From Veillonella dispar (GTDB lineage Bacteria; Bacillota; Negativicutes; Veillonellales; Veillonellaceae): a stretch of DNA of 64,000 nt. The notes under the pieces were generated by a model. That model saw only the letters and a list, made by a program, of their open reading frames with translations, was not told the DNA's origin and ran no database searches. Every line of letters begins with the position of its first letter. Position 1 is the first letter of the stretch. Below, in pieces: positions 45,310-53,677 of the stretch. The DNA lies in the NCBI RefSeq assembly GCF_900637515.1, contig NZ_LR134375.1, forward strand, positions 537,952 through 601,951, read 5' to 3'. The translations under genes and the position numbers were made by a program.

Positions 45310-45387
45310 GAAATCATCGAAAGGAGCTAAGGTTCCGAAACATAAATAATCACGTCTTAAATAATGAAGTCTTTTTGGAGGTTTGCG

Positions 45388-46290
45388 ATGAGTACGAAGG
45401 AACAACAAGTACAAGAAATGACTAATAAGATAGCTAATTTCATTTCTTATATGGCAAAGGTATTGCCTGATGATGTACAAGAAAAAATTCATGAATTGGC
45501 ACAAGATGAAAAAAATCCTATGGCCAAATCTATTTATGAGACAATGCAACATAATATGGATTTAGCAGCTCAGCTTAATCGTCCTTCTTGTCAAGATACT
45601 GGTGTATTACAATTCTGGGTAAAGGTTGGATCTAATTATCCATTACTAGGAGAATTAGAAGATATCCTAAGAGAAGCAACCTATAAGGCTACACAAGAAG
45701 CTCCATTGCGATTGAACTGTGTAGAAACTTTTGATGAGTTTAATACTGGTAAAAATATTGGCCTCACTGCACCTTATATTCACTGGGATATCATTCCTGG
45801 TCGCGATGATGTAGAAATCTTCCCTTACATGGCTGGTGGCGGGTGCTCCTTGCCAGGGTCCGGTAAAACATTGATGCCAGGCGAAGGTTATGAAGGTGTT
45901 GCTAAATTTGTTCTTGATTTGATGACAAGCTATGGCTTAAATGCATGTCCTCCACTATTGGTAGGTGTAGGGATTGCTACAACTATTGATACAGCTGCTG
46001 GATTATCTAAAAAGGCATTAATGCGCCCTGTATCTTCAAAAGCACCTAATGAAAAAGCGGCTTATATGGAACAATTGTTAGAAGATGGCATTAATAAGAT
46101 TGGTATTGGACCTCAAGGTATGGGTGGGGATAAAACTGTATTAGGTGTTAACATTGAACATGGAACACGTCATCCATCTGTTATTTCTTGTGCTGTTAGT
46201 GTAGGTTGTTGGAATCATCGTCGCGGCGATCTCGTATTTGATAAGGATGGTAATTGCACAGTTAAATCTCATAAAGGAGTGACATTATAA
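45388..46290 (+). CDS. ttdA: L(+)-tartrate dehydratase alpha subunit
   Basis: 300 residues. NRPSCQDTG near residue 70, MAGGGCSLPGSGKTLMPGEGYEGV and GPQGMGGDKTVLGVNIEHGTRHPS mark the class I fumarase/tartrate dehydratase alpha family; cysteines in these motifs bind the 4Fe-4S cluster. The two-subunit layout and close similarity in my memory to E. coli TtdA (for instance NACPPLLVGVGIATTIDTAA) favour tartrate dehydratase over two-subunit fumarase. Product is oxaloacetate. TTTTGGAGG precedes ATG 45388. ttdB overlaps by one base. Confidence 0.86.
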   Translation: MSTKEQQVQEMTNKIANFISYMAKVLPDDVQEKIHELAQDEKNPMAKSIYETMQHNMDLAAQLNRPSCQDTGVLQFWVKVGSNYPLLGELEDILREATYKATQEAPLRLNCVETFDEFNTGKNIGLTAPYIHWDIIPGRDDVEIFPYMAGGGCSLPGSGKTLMPGEGYEGVAKFVLDLMTSYGLNACPPLLVGVGIATTIDTAAGLSKKALMRPVSSKAPNEKAAYMEQLLEDGINKIGIGPQGMGGDKTVLGVNIEHGTRHPSVISCAVSVGCWNHRRGDLVFDKDGNCTVKSHKGVTL

Positions 46291-46901
46291 TGGCTAAGAA
46301 AATATTAACTACACCAATTCAAAAATCTGATTTAGAAGGCATTAAGCCAGGCGATGTAATTTATTTGACTGGGCATATTACAACTAGTCGTGATATGGGG
46401 CATCGTCGTGTGGTAGAAGAAGGTAAAACTTTACCGGTTGATGTTAAAGATGGGGCTATACTTCATGCAGGTCCAATTATTCGAACTATAAGCGATAATG
46501 AATTTGAAGTAGTATCTGTAGGTCCTACTACATCTATGCGAATGGAAAAATTCGAATATGACTTTGTTAAAAAGACTGGTGTACGTCTCATTGTAGGTAA
46601 AGGTGGCATGGGTCCTGAAACAGCCCGTGCATGTAAAGACTTTGGCGCACTACACTGTGTATTCCCTGCAGGCAATGCAGTTCTTGCTGCTACAGAAGTC
46701 GAAAAAGTAGAATCTGCTAATTGGCGTGAATTAGGTATGTGTGAGACTTTGTGGACTTTTAAGGTTAAAGAATTTGGTCCACTTATCGTATCCATTGATG
46801 CAGAAGGTAATAACTACTTTGAAAATAAAAAAGTAGAATACAATGCGAAAAAAGAAGAGGTGTTAGAAGAAATCTATAAACATGTAGGCTTCATTAAATA
46901 A
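46290..46901 (+). CDS. ttdB: L(+)-tartrate dehydratase beta subunit
   Basis: 203 residues, start overlapping the ttdA stop (TAATG). GDVIYLTGHITTSRDMGHRR, the substrate loop VGPTTSMRM, and VGKGGMGPETARACKDFGALH match the fumarate hydratase C-terminal (beta) family, and WRELGMCETLWTFKVKEFGPLIVSID matches TtdB particularly well. It completes the dehydratase that converts L-tartrate to oxaloacetate under anaerobic conditions. Fumarase beta is the alternative. Confidence 0.86.
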   Translation: MAKKILTTPIQKSDLEGIKPGDVIYLTGHITTSRDMGHRRVVEEGKTLPVDVKDGAILHAGPIIRTISDNEFEVVSVGPTTSMRMEKFEYDFVKKTGVRLIVGKGGMGPETARACKDFGALHCVFPAGNAVLAATEVEKVESANWRELGMCETLWTFKVKEFGPLIVSIDAEGNNYFENKKVEYNAKKEEVLEEIYKHVGFIK

Positions 46902-46922
46902 TTGCATTGTGACATGTAACTA

Positions 46923-46967
46923 AATAGGAGGATTATACGGATTTTGTACAATCCTCCTTTTTTTGTA
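46923..46967 (+). terminator. Terminator of ttdAB
   Basis: AGGAGGATT pairs with AATCCTCCT; TTTTTTT follows. Confidence 0.85.
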
Positions 46968-47005
46968 CCCTTTTTTAGGTAGATTACACGTATTAGGAGG
47001 TATAT

Positions 47006-47194
47006 ATGGATACGAGTGTAATGATAACTCTTGGCTCCTTGGCATATGCTACACCAATTGGTATGCCTGCCAATACTATGGTATACAATATAGCTGGCTA
47101 TAGCTTCATGGATTATGTGAAAGCTGGTTTGCCACTTATCGTTGTATTTAGTATCGTAGCACTTATTTTACTTCCAATCCTATTCCCATTCTAA
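47006..47194 (+). pseudogene. C-terminal fragment of a DASS-family (SLC13/TtdT-type) transporter
   Basis: 62 codons: SLAYATPIGMPANTMVYNIAGYSFMDYVKAGLPL followed by one hydrophobic helix. PIGxPxNxxVY is the second anion-binding tip and the helix is the last helix of divalent-anion:sodium symporters such as TtdT. The preceding 400 or so residues are absent; a terminator stands where they should be. AGGAGGTATAT precedes its ATG, so translation may still occur. Because DASS carriers import tartrate, this may be the remnant of the cognate transporter. Confidence 0.65.
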
Positions 47195-47221
47195 TAAGAT
47201 AAGTATTTGGTATATATTGAA

Positions 47222-47255
47222 AGCCCTGATGTACATTTACATCAGGGCCTTTTCT
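47222..47255 (+). terminator. Terminator after the transporter fragment
   Basis: GCCCTGATGTA pairs with TACATCAGGGC; TTTT follows. Confidence 0.85.
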
Positions 47256-47325
47256 TGGTTATGTATATATAGTGTTTGTTTTGCTATATATTAGATAGAT
47301 TACTAAATTTGTTAGACATAAGTAT

Positions 47326-47416
47326 TAGACATTAGAGAAACTTTCACATATAATAGAGTAATGTAAGTGTACAAATATACATTCACAGTAGACATATTTT
47401 GCAAAACGTATATGTC
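47326..47416 (+). promoter_or_regulatory. Promoter and inverted repeat upstream of fhs
   Basis: -10 TATAAT (47349-47354) with TAGACA 17 bp upstream. Downstream, AGACATAT (47394-47401) and ATATGTCT (47409-47416) form an inverted repeat that may be an operator or leader stem. Confidence 0.5.
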
Positions 47417-47468
47417 TATCTAATAGTTATTATATAGGTTTATGTGGCCATAGCGCCGAGGAGGCTTT

Positions 47469-49139
47469 ATGTTAAGCGATATTGAGATTGCCCAACAGAA
47501 TAAAATGGAAAAAATTCAGGTTATTGCCGATAAATGCGGATTAACACCTGATGATATTGAACAATATGGTCATTATAAAGCGAAGATTTCTTTTGATGCC
47601 ATTCGCCGCTTAGAGTCTAAGGCAGATGGTAAGTTGGTACTTGTTACAGCTATTACACCAACACCAGCAGGGGAAGGTAAGTCTACAACGAGCATTGGTC
47701 TCGTACAAGGTTTACAAAAAATCGGTAAAAATGCCATTGCTACATTGCGCGAGCCATCCTTGGGACCTGTATTTGGTATTAAAGGTGGTGCAGCGGGGGG
47801 CGGTTATGCTCAAGTAGTACCGATGGATGATATTAACCTTCATTTCACAGGTGATATGCATGCTATTACAGCAGCAAATAACTTGTTATCCGCTATGATC
47901 GATAATCACATCCATCAAGGTAATGAGTTGCAAATTGACTTGCGTCAATTATCTTGGACTCGTGTTTTAGATATGAATGACCGTGCACTTCGCAACGTAA
48001 CTGTAGCACTTGGTGGCAAAGTATGTGGTTTCCCTCGAGAAGATCACTTCATGATTACCGTTGCTTCTGAAATTATGGCTATTCTTTGCTTAGCTAAAGA
48101 TCTAGAAGATTTAAAAGAACGTTTTGGTCGCATTGTAATTGGCTGTAATTTAGCAGGTGAGCCTGTTTATGTGCATCAACTTGGTTGCCAAGGTGCGATG
48201 GCCCTTCTTATGAAAGATGCTATTAAACCAAATCTTGTGCAAACATTAGAGCATACACCAGCTATCGTTCACGGCGGTCCATTTGCAAACATTGCTCATG
48301 GTTGTAACTCCATCGTAGCTACAAAATTAGGCCTTAAATTAGGTGATATTGTAGTTACAGAAGCTGGCTTCGGTGCTGATTTGGGGGCTGAAAAGTTCCT
48401 AGACATTAAATGTCGTTACGGCGATATTTTCCCTGATACAATCGTTATCGTAGCTACATTACGAGCTCTTAAAATGCATGGTGGCGTACCAAAACAAGAG
48501 CTTAATACAGAAAATGTTGAGGCTGTTACGAAAGGCTTTAGCAATTTACAAAAAGCAATCGAAAATATGCGTTACTTCAATGTGCCTGTGTTAGTAGCCA
48601 TAAATAAATTTGCTACCGATACAGATGCGGAAATCGCTGAGTTAACTCGCTTGTGTAATGAATTTGGTGTACCTGTAGAACTTAATGAATGTTGGGAAAA
48701 GGGTGGCGAAGGCGGCACTGATATGGCGAAAAAAGTTGTAGAATTGCTTGAAGGTCCAAAACCAACACCTAAGTTCGTATATGATTTAGAAGATAGTTTG
48801 GAAGAGAAAGTTAATAAAATTGTTAAAACCATTTATGGTGGCGACGGCGTTATCTTCACAGATAAAGCTAAAAAACAAATTAAACAATTAGCAGATTGGG
48901 GGCTAGATCGTCTGCCTGTATGTATGGCAAAAACACAATACTCCTTATCTGATAATCCTGCGTTACTCGGTGCACCGAAAGGCTTTACTATAACGGTATC
49001 CGATATTCGTGTTGCTAATGGGGCAGGCTTTATCGTATGCCGTACGGGTGATGTAATGGTTATGCCAGGTCTTCCTAAACGTCCTGCCGCTCTTAATATG
49101 GATATCGAAGCAGATGGTACGATTAAAGGCTTATTCTAA
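47469..49139 (+). CDS. fhs: Formate-tetrahydrofolate ligase
   Basis: 556 residues, full length. The ATP-binding loop [16 protein letters not shown] lies near residue 60-75, and [14 protein letters not shown] and [14 protein letters not shown] are typical for FTHFS. It activates formate to 10-formyl-THF, feeding purine synthesis and one-carbon exchange. GAGGAGGCTTT precedes ATG. Downstream fchA handles a related folate step. Confidence 0.96.
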   Translation: MLSDIEIAQQNKMEKIQVIADKCGLTPDDIEQYGHYKAKISFDAIRRLESKADGKLVLVTAITPTPAGEGKSTTSIGLVQGLQKIGKNAIATLREPSLGPVFGIKGGAAGGGYAQVVPMDDINLHFTGDMHAITAANNLLSAMIDNHIHQGNELQIDLRQLSWTRVLDMNDRALRNVTVALGGKVCGFPREDHFMITVASEIMAILCLAKDLEDLKERFGRIVIGCNLAGEPVYVHQLGCQGAMALLMKDAIKPNLVQTLEHTPAIVHGGPFANIAHGCNSIVATKLGLKLGDIVVTEAGFGADLGAEKFLDIKCRYGDIFPDTIVIVATLRALKMHGGVPKQELNTENVEAVTKGFSNLQKAIENMRYFNVPVLVAINKFATDTDAEIAELTRLCNEFGVPVELNECWEKGGEGGTDMAKKVVELLEGPKPTPKFVYDLEDSLEEKVNKIVKTIYGGDGVIFTDKAKKQIKQLADWGLDRLPVCMAKTQYSLSDNPALLGAPKGFTITVSDIRVANGAGFIVCRTGDVMVMPGLPKRPAALNMDIEADGTIKGLF

Positions 49140-49248
49140 TAGTAAATACTTATAGTTAGCCTTTCTAAAACGGATTAACCTTTACGCCTAATTTTAATTA
49201 GAGTTATAGCGTTTATTGTTTTAACCGTTACAGTTTTATAGTAATTAT

Positions 49249-49284
49249 AAGGAGATAACAAGGTTCCTCTTGTTATCTCCTTTA
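49249..49284 (+). other. Strong hairpin between fhs and fchA
   Basis: AAGGAGATAACAAG (49249-49262) pairs perfectly with CTTGTTATCTCCTT (49269-49282) across a 6-nt loop. Only TTTA follows; either a weak terminator or a post-transcriptional element 15 nt before fchA. Confidence 0.6.
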
Positions 49285-49298
49285 CATGAGGTATAGAT

Positions 49299-49916
49299 AT
49301 GAAATTAGTAGAACAAAAAGTGAGTGACTTTGTAGCCGCTACTGCATCTAAAGAACCTACACCTGGAGGTGGTGCCATTGCGGCTTTAACAGCTGCAACG
49401 GGTGCTGCATTAGCTGAAATGGTGGCAAACTTAACCTTTGGGAAAAAAGGATACGAAGAGGTTCAATCTGAAATGAAAGACCTTCAAAGTAAAGCAGAAG
49501 CTATTCGTAATCGCATGCTTGAATTATCCCAAGCTGATGCGGATGTATTTAACATCTTTATGAACGCATTAGGTTTGCCAAAGAATACTGATGAAGAAAA
49601 GGCTACGCGCAGTGCAGCCATTCAGCAAGCTTATAAAGATGCGGCTATGGTGCCCTTTGAAATCGGTGAATTAGCGTATCAAATCTTTGATTTGGCGGAT
49701 ATGGCATCTCGCAAGGGCAATCAAAACCTCATTACAGATGGTATTATTGCTGCTATTAATGCCCGTGCTGCCGTAAAGGCGGCATTCTTAAATGTGCGTA
49801 TTAATTTATCTGGTATTAAAGACGAAGCCTTTGTAACTGATATAACTACAAAAATGAATGCTATTGAAAAAGATCTCGATGAGAAAGAGGCGGCCATTAT
49901 AGGTTTATATGCATAA
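49299..49916 (+). CDS. fchA: Formimidoyl-THF cyclodeaminase / methenyl-THF cyclohydrolase family (FchA)
   Basis: 205 residues, all-helical. PTPGGGAIAALTAATGAALAEMVANLTFGKKGY near the N terminus is the FTCD_C folate-binding signature. Members act as formimido-THF cyclodeaminase or as methenyl-THF cyclohydrolase in clostridia. Next to fhs, the cyclohydrolase role in one-carbon flow is most likely (inference). TGAGGTATAGAT lies before ATG. Confidence 0.9.
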   Translation: MKLVEQKVSDFVAATASKEPTPGGGAIAALTAATGAALAEMVANLTFGKKGYEEVQSEMKDLQSKAEAIRNRMLELSQADADVFNIFMNALGLPKNTDEEKATRSAAIQQAYKDAAMVPFEIGELAYQIFDLADMASRKGNQNLITDGIIAAINARAAVKAAFLNVRINLSGIKDEAFVTDITTKMNAIEKDLDEKEAAIIGLYA

Positions 49917-49986
49917 CTAGCTCAAAATAGCAATTTAAAATAATAGCTTGAAATAACTTGATAGATATCTGGATATATTAATTAAT

Positions 49987-50041
49987 AAAACCTGAACAAT
50001 TTCGAATGATTTATAATTTTGAGAGTATAATGTTCGGAAAA
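49987..50041 (+). promoter_or_regulatory. PurBox-like pair upstream of the purine permease gene
   Basis: AAACCTGAACAAT (49987-49999) and, inverted, TTTTCCGAACATT (50041-50029) resemble the PurR box AWWWCCGAACWWT; the second matches the core exactly. Confidence 0.5.
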
Positions 50042-50046
50042 AATAA

Positions 50047-50094
50047 AAAAGAGAACTTATTATTGCTTTTGAAAATAATAGGTTCTCTTTTTTC
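50047..50094 (+). terminator. Terminator upstream of the purine permease gene
   Basis: AAGAGAAC.TATTATT pairs with AATAATA.GTTCTCTT; TTTT follows. It may end the fhs-fchA transcript or serve as attenuator. Confidence 0.75.
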
Positions 50095-50096
50095 TA

Positions 50097-50125
50097 TTGT
50101 TAAAATCCGAACGATAGTGTAAAAT
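50097..50125 (+). promoter_or_regulatory. Purine permease promoter with PurBox in the spacer
   Basis: -35 TTGTTA (50097-50102), 17-bp spacer containing AAATCCGAACGAT, -10 TAAAAT (50120-50125). A repressor bound to the box would block RNA polymerase. Confidence 0.6.
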
Positions 50126-50163
50126 AAATGGGTGTTATTTCGAGGTTTGATGTAGGAGACATT

Positions 50164-51492
50164 ATGACAGATCAAAAACAAATGAATACGGTCGATAGTA
50201 TGTTGCCAATACCACAGCTCTTTGCCTTTGGTTTACAGCACGTATTGGCCATGTATGCAGGTGCCGTTGCCGTACCTATTATCGTGGCACAGGCCATGCA
50301 CTTACCTGTGGAAGATTTGATTCGCTTAATTACAGCGGACTTATTTACTTGCGGTGTTGCCACATTAATCCAGACATTAGGTTTTGGTAATATTGGTGGA
50401 CGTATTCCAATGATCCAAGGGGTTACCTTTGCATCTGTAGGCCCTATGGCCATGATTGGTGCCCAACATGGTATGACTGCTATTTACGGCGCCATTATCA
50501 TAGCCGGTTTATTTACATTCTTGATAGCGCCATTCTTTAGTCGTCTTATTCGACTATTCCCTCCTGTAGTTACAGGTACAATTATTACCATTATCGGTAT
50601 TAACTTGATGCCAGTTGCCATTAATTGGATGGGCGGTGGTGTAGGAAATCCACAATTTGGTAGTTTTACTAATATTGGACTAGGGTTCCTTACATTCTTA
50701 ATCGTCGTATTTGTTTATAAATTTGCAAAAGGTTTCTTCAGTAATCTTTCTGTTCTAATCGGTTTGATTGCAGGTACAGCTATTGCTTTTGCAATGGGCG
50801 TTACCAACTTTGACGAAGTTGGTCGTTCCAGTTGGATTGCAGTTATTGAACCTTTCTATTTCGGTTTACCAACCTTTGATTGGGCTTCTGTGCTTTCCAT
50901 GATTATCGTAATGCTTGTTGTTATGGTTGAAACAACTGGTGATAGTATTGCTATTGGTGAAATCGTAGATAAGCCAATTGGTCGTAAAGAATTGGCATCA
51001 ATCATTCGTGCTGATGGGGTATCTACTGTTATCGGTGGTATTCTTAATAGCTTCCCATATACAGCATTTGCTCAAAACGTTGGTCTTATTGCTGTAACAG
51101 GTGTTAAGAGCCGCTTTGTAGTTGCTGCATCTGGTGTGATTTTGATTTTATTAGGCTTATTTCCTAAATTAGCGGCCATCGTAGCTAGTATTCCAAATGC
51201 TGTATTAGGTGGTGCTGGTATTGCTATGTTCGGTATGATTGTTGCCAGTGGTATTCGTTCTTTAGGCAAGGTTAGCTTTGAAGGCAATCATAATTTAATG
51301 CTTGTAGCAATTAGTGTTGGTGTGGCTATGATTCCTATTGCAGCGCCAAACTTTTATGCTAATTTCCCTGCTTGGGCACAAATTATTTTAAAATCTGGTA
51401 TTACCTTTGGTAGTATTATGGCAATTTTGCTTAACTTACTACTTAATGGTGTTAATCGTGGTGATGAAATTAAAGAAATGGGTCGCCGATAA
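50164..51492 (+). CDS. NCS2-family xanthine/uracil permease
   Basis: 442 residues, 14 hydrophobic segments. QGVTFASVGPM, ETTGDSIAIGEIVDKPI (the substrate-binding Glu/Asp motif) and NAVLGGAGIAMFGMI place it in the NCS2 group, closest in pattern to xanthine or uric acid permeases. It brings a purine base in with a cation. GTAGGAGACATT precedes ATG 50164; an upstream ATG at 50128 is in frame but has no ribosome binding site and follows the -10 by 3 nt. PurBox-like sites support purine transport. Confidence 0.88.
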   Translation: MTDQKQMNTVDSMLPIPQLFAFGLQHVLAMYAGAVAVPIIVAQAMHLPVEDLIRLITADLFTCGVATLIQTLGFGNIGGRIPMIQGVTFASVGPMAMIGAQHGMTAIYGAIIIAGLFTFLIAPFFSRLIRLFPPVVTGTIITIIGINLMPVAINWMGGGVGNPQFGSFTNIGLGFLTFLIVVFVYKFAKGFFSNLSVLIGLIAGTAIAFAMGVTNFDEVGRSSWIAVIEPFYFGLPTFDWASVLSMIIVMLVVMVETTGDSIAIGEIVDKPIGRKELASIIRADGVSTVIGGILNSFPYTAFAQNVGLIAVTGVKSRFVVAASGVILILLGLFPKLAAIVASIPNAVLGGAGIAMFGMIVASGIRSLGKVSFEGNHNLMLVAISVGVAMIPIAAPNFYANFPAWAQIILKSGITFGSIMAILLNLLLNGVNRGDEIKEMGRR

Positions 51493-51505
51493 GATGTATT
51501 ATATG

Positions 51506-51538
51506 AGAACTCTGTTCCTTGGAGCAGAGTTCTTTTTT
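51506..51538 (+). terminator. Terminator of the permease gene
   Basis: AGAACTCTG pairs with CAGAGTTCT; TTTTTT follows. Confidence 0.87.
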
Positions 51539-51710
51539 AGTGATTAAATTCACAGGAAATTTGTATGAATACTATGCTATAATAAATAGATAATTGTAGA
51601 ATAATTTTGTGGTGCTTTCAGTAAGATGAGAATCATAAAACTAGTTGCAATTACATGTTGAATTAAAGTTATGTATATATGGTATGTTCCCATAAGAAGG
51701 GAAGGGTTGC

Positions 51711-52151
51711 ATGGCAGACGGAAAAATTATTGCTATCTCTATTAGTGAGAAAAAAGGGCAAAAGAAACATAATATTGAAACCGCTAATCTTATTGTAGAT
51801 CACGGTATGGAAGGTGATGCGCATGCCGGTAATTGGCATCGTCAAATCAGCTTGCTTGGCATTGCAAGTATTGACCATATGCGAGCTCAAGGGGCGGATG
51901 TAAAACCTGGTGATTTTGCAGAAAATATCACTGTTGAAGGTATGGTGCTTTACGAATTGGCTGTAGGCACACAATTACAAATTGGTAAGGATGTAATTCT
52001 TGAAATTACTCAAATTGGTAAGGAATGTCATCATGGCTGTGAAATCATGAAACAAGTAGGATCTTGTATCATGCCTACACAAGGCATCTTTGGCAAAGTC
52101 CTTAAAAATGGTACGATTCACGTAGGTGATGAAGTATCTATTATCAAATAA
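51711..52151 (+). CDS. MOSC-domain protein
   Basis: 146 residues forming one MOSC beta-barrel: LIVDHGMEGDAHAGNWHRQISLL, NITVEGMVLYELAVGTQLQIG and the family cysteine in GKECHHGCEIMKQVG. MOSC domains occur in molybdenum cofactor sulfurases and related enzymes handling activated sulfur. It lies 25 bp before moaA, so a role in cofactor maturation or delivery is likely. Weak upstream site GAAGGGTTGC before ATG. Confidence 0.88.
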   Translation: MADGKIIAISISEKKGQKKHNIETANLIVDHGMEGDAHAGNWHRQISLLGIASIDHMRAQGADVKPGDFAENITVEGMVLYELAVGTQLQIGKDVILEITQIGKECHHGCEIMKQVGSCIMPTQGIFGKVLKNGTIHVGDEVSIIK

Positions 52152-52176
52152 CTTAGTCGTACAAACGAGGTGTGTT

Positions 52177-53142
52177 ATGAAAGACGCATGGGGCCGTACA
52201 ATTGAATATGTACGTCTGTCATTGACAGATGCGTGTAATTTTTGTTGTCCCTATTGCCGACCTGCTGAAATTACACCTCAAAGTCAAACCCAATTATTAT
52301 CAGTTGATGAATGGATGACTATTTTAGGTGCCTTTCATCGTATTGGCGTGAAAGCGGTACGTTTAACTGGTGGCGAGCCATTGCTATATCCTCATATTGA
52401 AGAGCTTTTAACTCGTATCAAGGATACTGGTTGGTTTGAAGATATATCTATGACTACTAATGGTAGCTTGCTTGCATCTCGAGCACAACGATTGAAAAAA
52501 CTTGGTTTGAACCGAGTGAATATCAGTTTAGATTCTCTTGAAAGTGACGCTTTTGCCACTTGTGTAGGCAAAGAGGGGCAGCTAGATTCCGTATTAGATG
52601 GTATTCGCAGTGCTATTAGCGAGAATTTTAAATCAGTAAAGATTAATACCGTATTATCTCGCCATTGGTCTGATGATGAAGTTAAATCTTTATTACAGTA
52701 TGTAGAAAAGTGGCCTGTTGTATGGCGTTTTATTGAATATATGCCATTCCAAGGCGATGCGTTCCATGGTCCAACCTTTGATGAGTGGAAGGCTCAATTA
52801 GAACGTGTTAGTGGAGGTCCGCTTACAGAAGTACATTCCGTTTATGGCTTTGGCCCTGCTACGTACTTAGCGCTACCAAGTGGAAAGGCTATAGGCTTTA
52901 TCTTTTCTATGTCTCATAGCTACTGCGATACATGTAATCGTGTACGTCTTACATCTGATGGGCAAATGCGTTTATGCTTGTTACGTGATGATGAGGCTGA
53001 TCTTGTATCTCTTGTGCGCAATGGTGCGACCGAGGAAGATTTAGCTTTGCATATTGAACGTGCATTGCAGCGAAAGCAAGAACGTCATGATGGCGTAGGT
53101 ATGGAACAACCAGAACGTCCTATGTGGCGCATTGGAGGATAA
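52177..53142 (+). CDS. moaA: GTP 3',8-cyclase MoaA
   Basis: 321 residues, radical SAM. The N-terminal cluster is DACNFCCPYC (CX3CX2C with one extra Cys), LTGGEPLLYPH follows, the C-terminal cluster is YCDTCNRVRLTSDGQMRLC, and the protein ends in GG, required for activity in MoaA. It makes 3',8-cyclo-GTP, used by MoaC (at 8980). The frame extends upstream to 52126, but the start at 52177 follows ACGAGGTGTGTT. The next gene starts 1 bp after the stop. Confidence 0.95.
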   Translation: MKDAWGRTIEYVRLSLTDACNFCCPYCRPAEITPQSQTQLLSVDEWMTILGAFHRIGVKAVRLTGGEPLLYPHIEELLTRIKDTGWFEDISMTTNGSLLASRAQRLKKLGLNRVNISLDSLESDAFATCVGKEGQLDSVLDGIRSAISENFKSVKINTVLSRHWSDDEVKSLLQYVEKWPVVWRFIEYMPFQGDAFHGPTFDEWKAQLERVSGGPLTEVHSVYGFGPATYLALPSGKAIGFIFSMSHSYCDTCNRVRLTSDGQMRLCLLRDDEADLVSLVRNGATEEDLALHIERALQRKQERHDGVGMEQPERPMWRIGG

Positions 53143-53143
53143 T

Positions 53144-53446
53144 ATGGGATTTTTTGATTTTCTAAAACCAAGATCAAAGGAACATATTGAAGAATGTTGG
53201 CCTGGTGGCAAGATGCTTCAAGTCCATATAGAATACGATACAAAATCTGCTGTCATTACCTACAAGGGACGTTATGGATTGCAATTTAATGTGCCAAAGG
53301 CAGATGTGACAGATATTATCGTCAAAGAGGTAAGCCGTACGCATAGCGTTCTTCAACTGTATAGTGGTGTTGACTGTGTAGGAACTAGTGATATACTCTC
53401 TACAGAGGCTTGTAATACGATGAAGGATTGGCTAAGGCAATATTGA
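53144..53446 (+). CDS. Hypothetical protein cotranscribed with moaA
   Basis: 100 residues, start at 53144 behind ATTGGAGGATAAT, a ribosome binding site inside the end of moaA. It is predicted beta-rich (MLQVHIEYDTKSAVITYKGRYGLQFNVPKADVTDI) with a short C-terminal helix, PH-like in outline. No signal peptide. It may assist molybdenum cofactor work given the operon, but nothing in the sequence proves it. Confidence 0.7.
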   Translation: MGFFDFLKPRSKEHIEECWPGGKMLQVHIEYDTKSAVITYKGRYGLQFNVPKADVTDIIVKEVSRTHSVLQLYSGVDCVGTSDILSTEACNTMKDWLRQY

Positions 53447-53456
53447 TGTATATGTT

Positions 53457-53495
53457 TTATAGGAATGTAATAAATATTCTTTACATTCCTATAAA
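53457..53495 (+). terminator. Hairpin after the MOSC-moaA operon
   Basis: TTTATAGGAATGTAA pairs with TTACATTCCTATAAA. A TATAAT at 53503-53508 just after it probably starts the tRNA-Lys transcript. Confidence 0.65.
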
Positions 53496-53520
53496 ATAGG
53501 CATATAATTAGTCGTGTCAT

Positions 53521-53596
53521 GGACCACTAGCTCAGCTGGCAGAGCACCTGACTCTTAATCAGGGTGTCCAGGGTTCGAACCCCTGGTGGTCCACCA
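53521..53596 (+). tRNA. tRNA-Lys (anticodon CTT)
   Basis: Acceptor GGACCAC/GTGGTCC, D stem GCTC/GAGC, anticodon stem CCTGA/TCAGG with loop CTCTTAA (anticodon CTT), T stem CAGGG/CCCTG with TTCGAAC, encoded CCA. It is the insertion site of the prophage that follows. Confidence 0.97.
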
Positions 53597-53600
53597 AAAT
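53556..53600 (+). other. Putative attL core at the 3' end of tRNA-Lys
   Basis: A leftward tyrosine integrase gene begins within 100 bp of the tRNA 3' end, the classic layout for tRNA-targeted integration. The exact core cannot be set without the right junction. Confidence 0.45.
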
Positions 53601-53601
53601 A

Positions 53602-53630
53602 AACCCGCACTACTGTGCGGGTTTTTCTTT
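53602..53630. terminator. Terminator after tRNA-Lys / integrase
   Basis: AACCCGCAC pairs with GTGCGGGTT across TACT; TTT follows, and A-rich sequence precedes. Confidence 0.8.
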
Positions 53631-53676
53631 TGACATCATTTTTATCAGGGTACCTTTTGACATCATTTTGACATCA
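53628..53676 (+). repeat. Three direct repeats TTTTGACATCA (candidate integrase arm sites)
   Basis: Exact copies at 53628-53638, 53655-53665 and 53666-53676, between the tRNA and the integrase stop codon. The position fits arm-type integrase binding sites. Confidence 0.6.
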
Positions 53677-53677
53677 A

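Larger units (their letters stand above)
45003..45387. other. 385-bp gap between araC-2 and ttdA
   Basis: It contains a 16-bp direct repeat ATAGGTGATTTTGTAT (45086-45101 and 45221-45236), the araC-2 terminator (45131-45166) between the copies, and the ttdA promoter motif. No gene seen. Confidence 0.6.

Noticed and set aside
47340..47468. THF riboswitch upstream of fhs
   Set aside because: The inverted repeat there does not contain the conserved THF-I core and is better described as an operator or simple stem.
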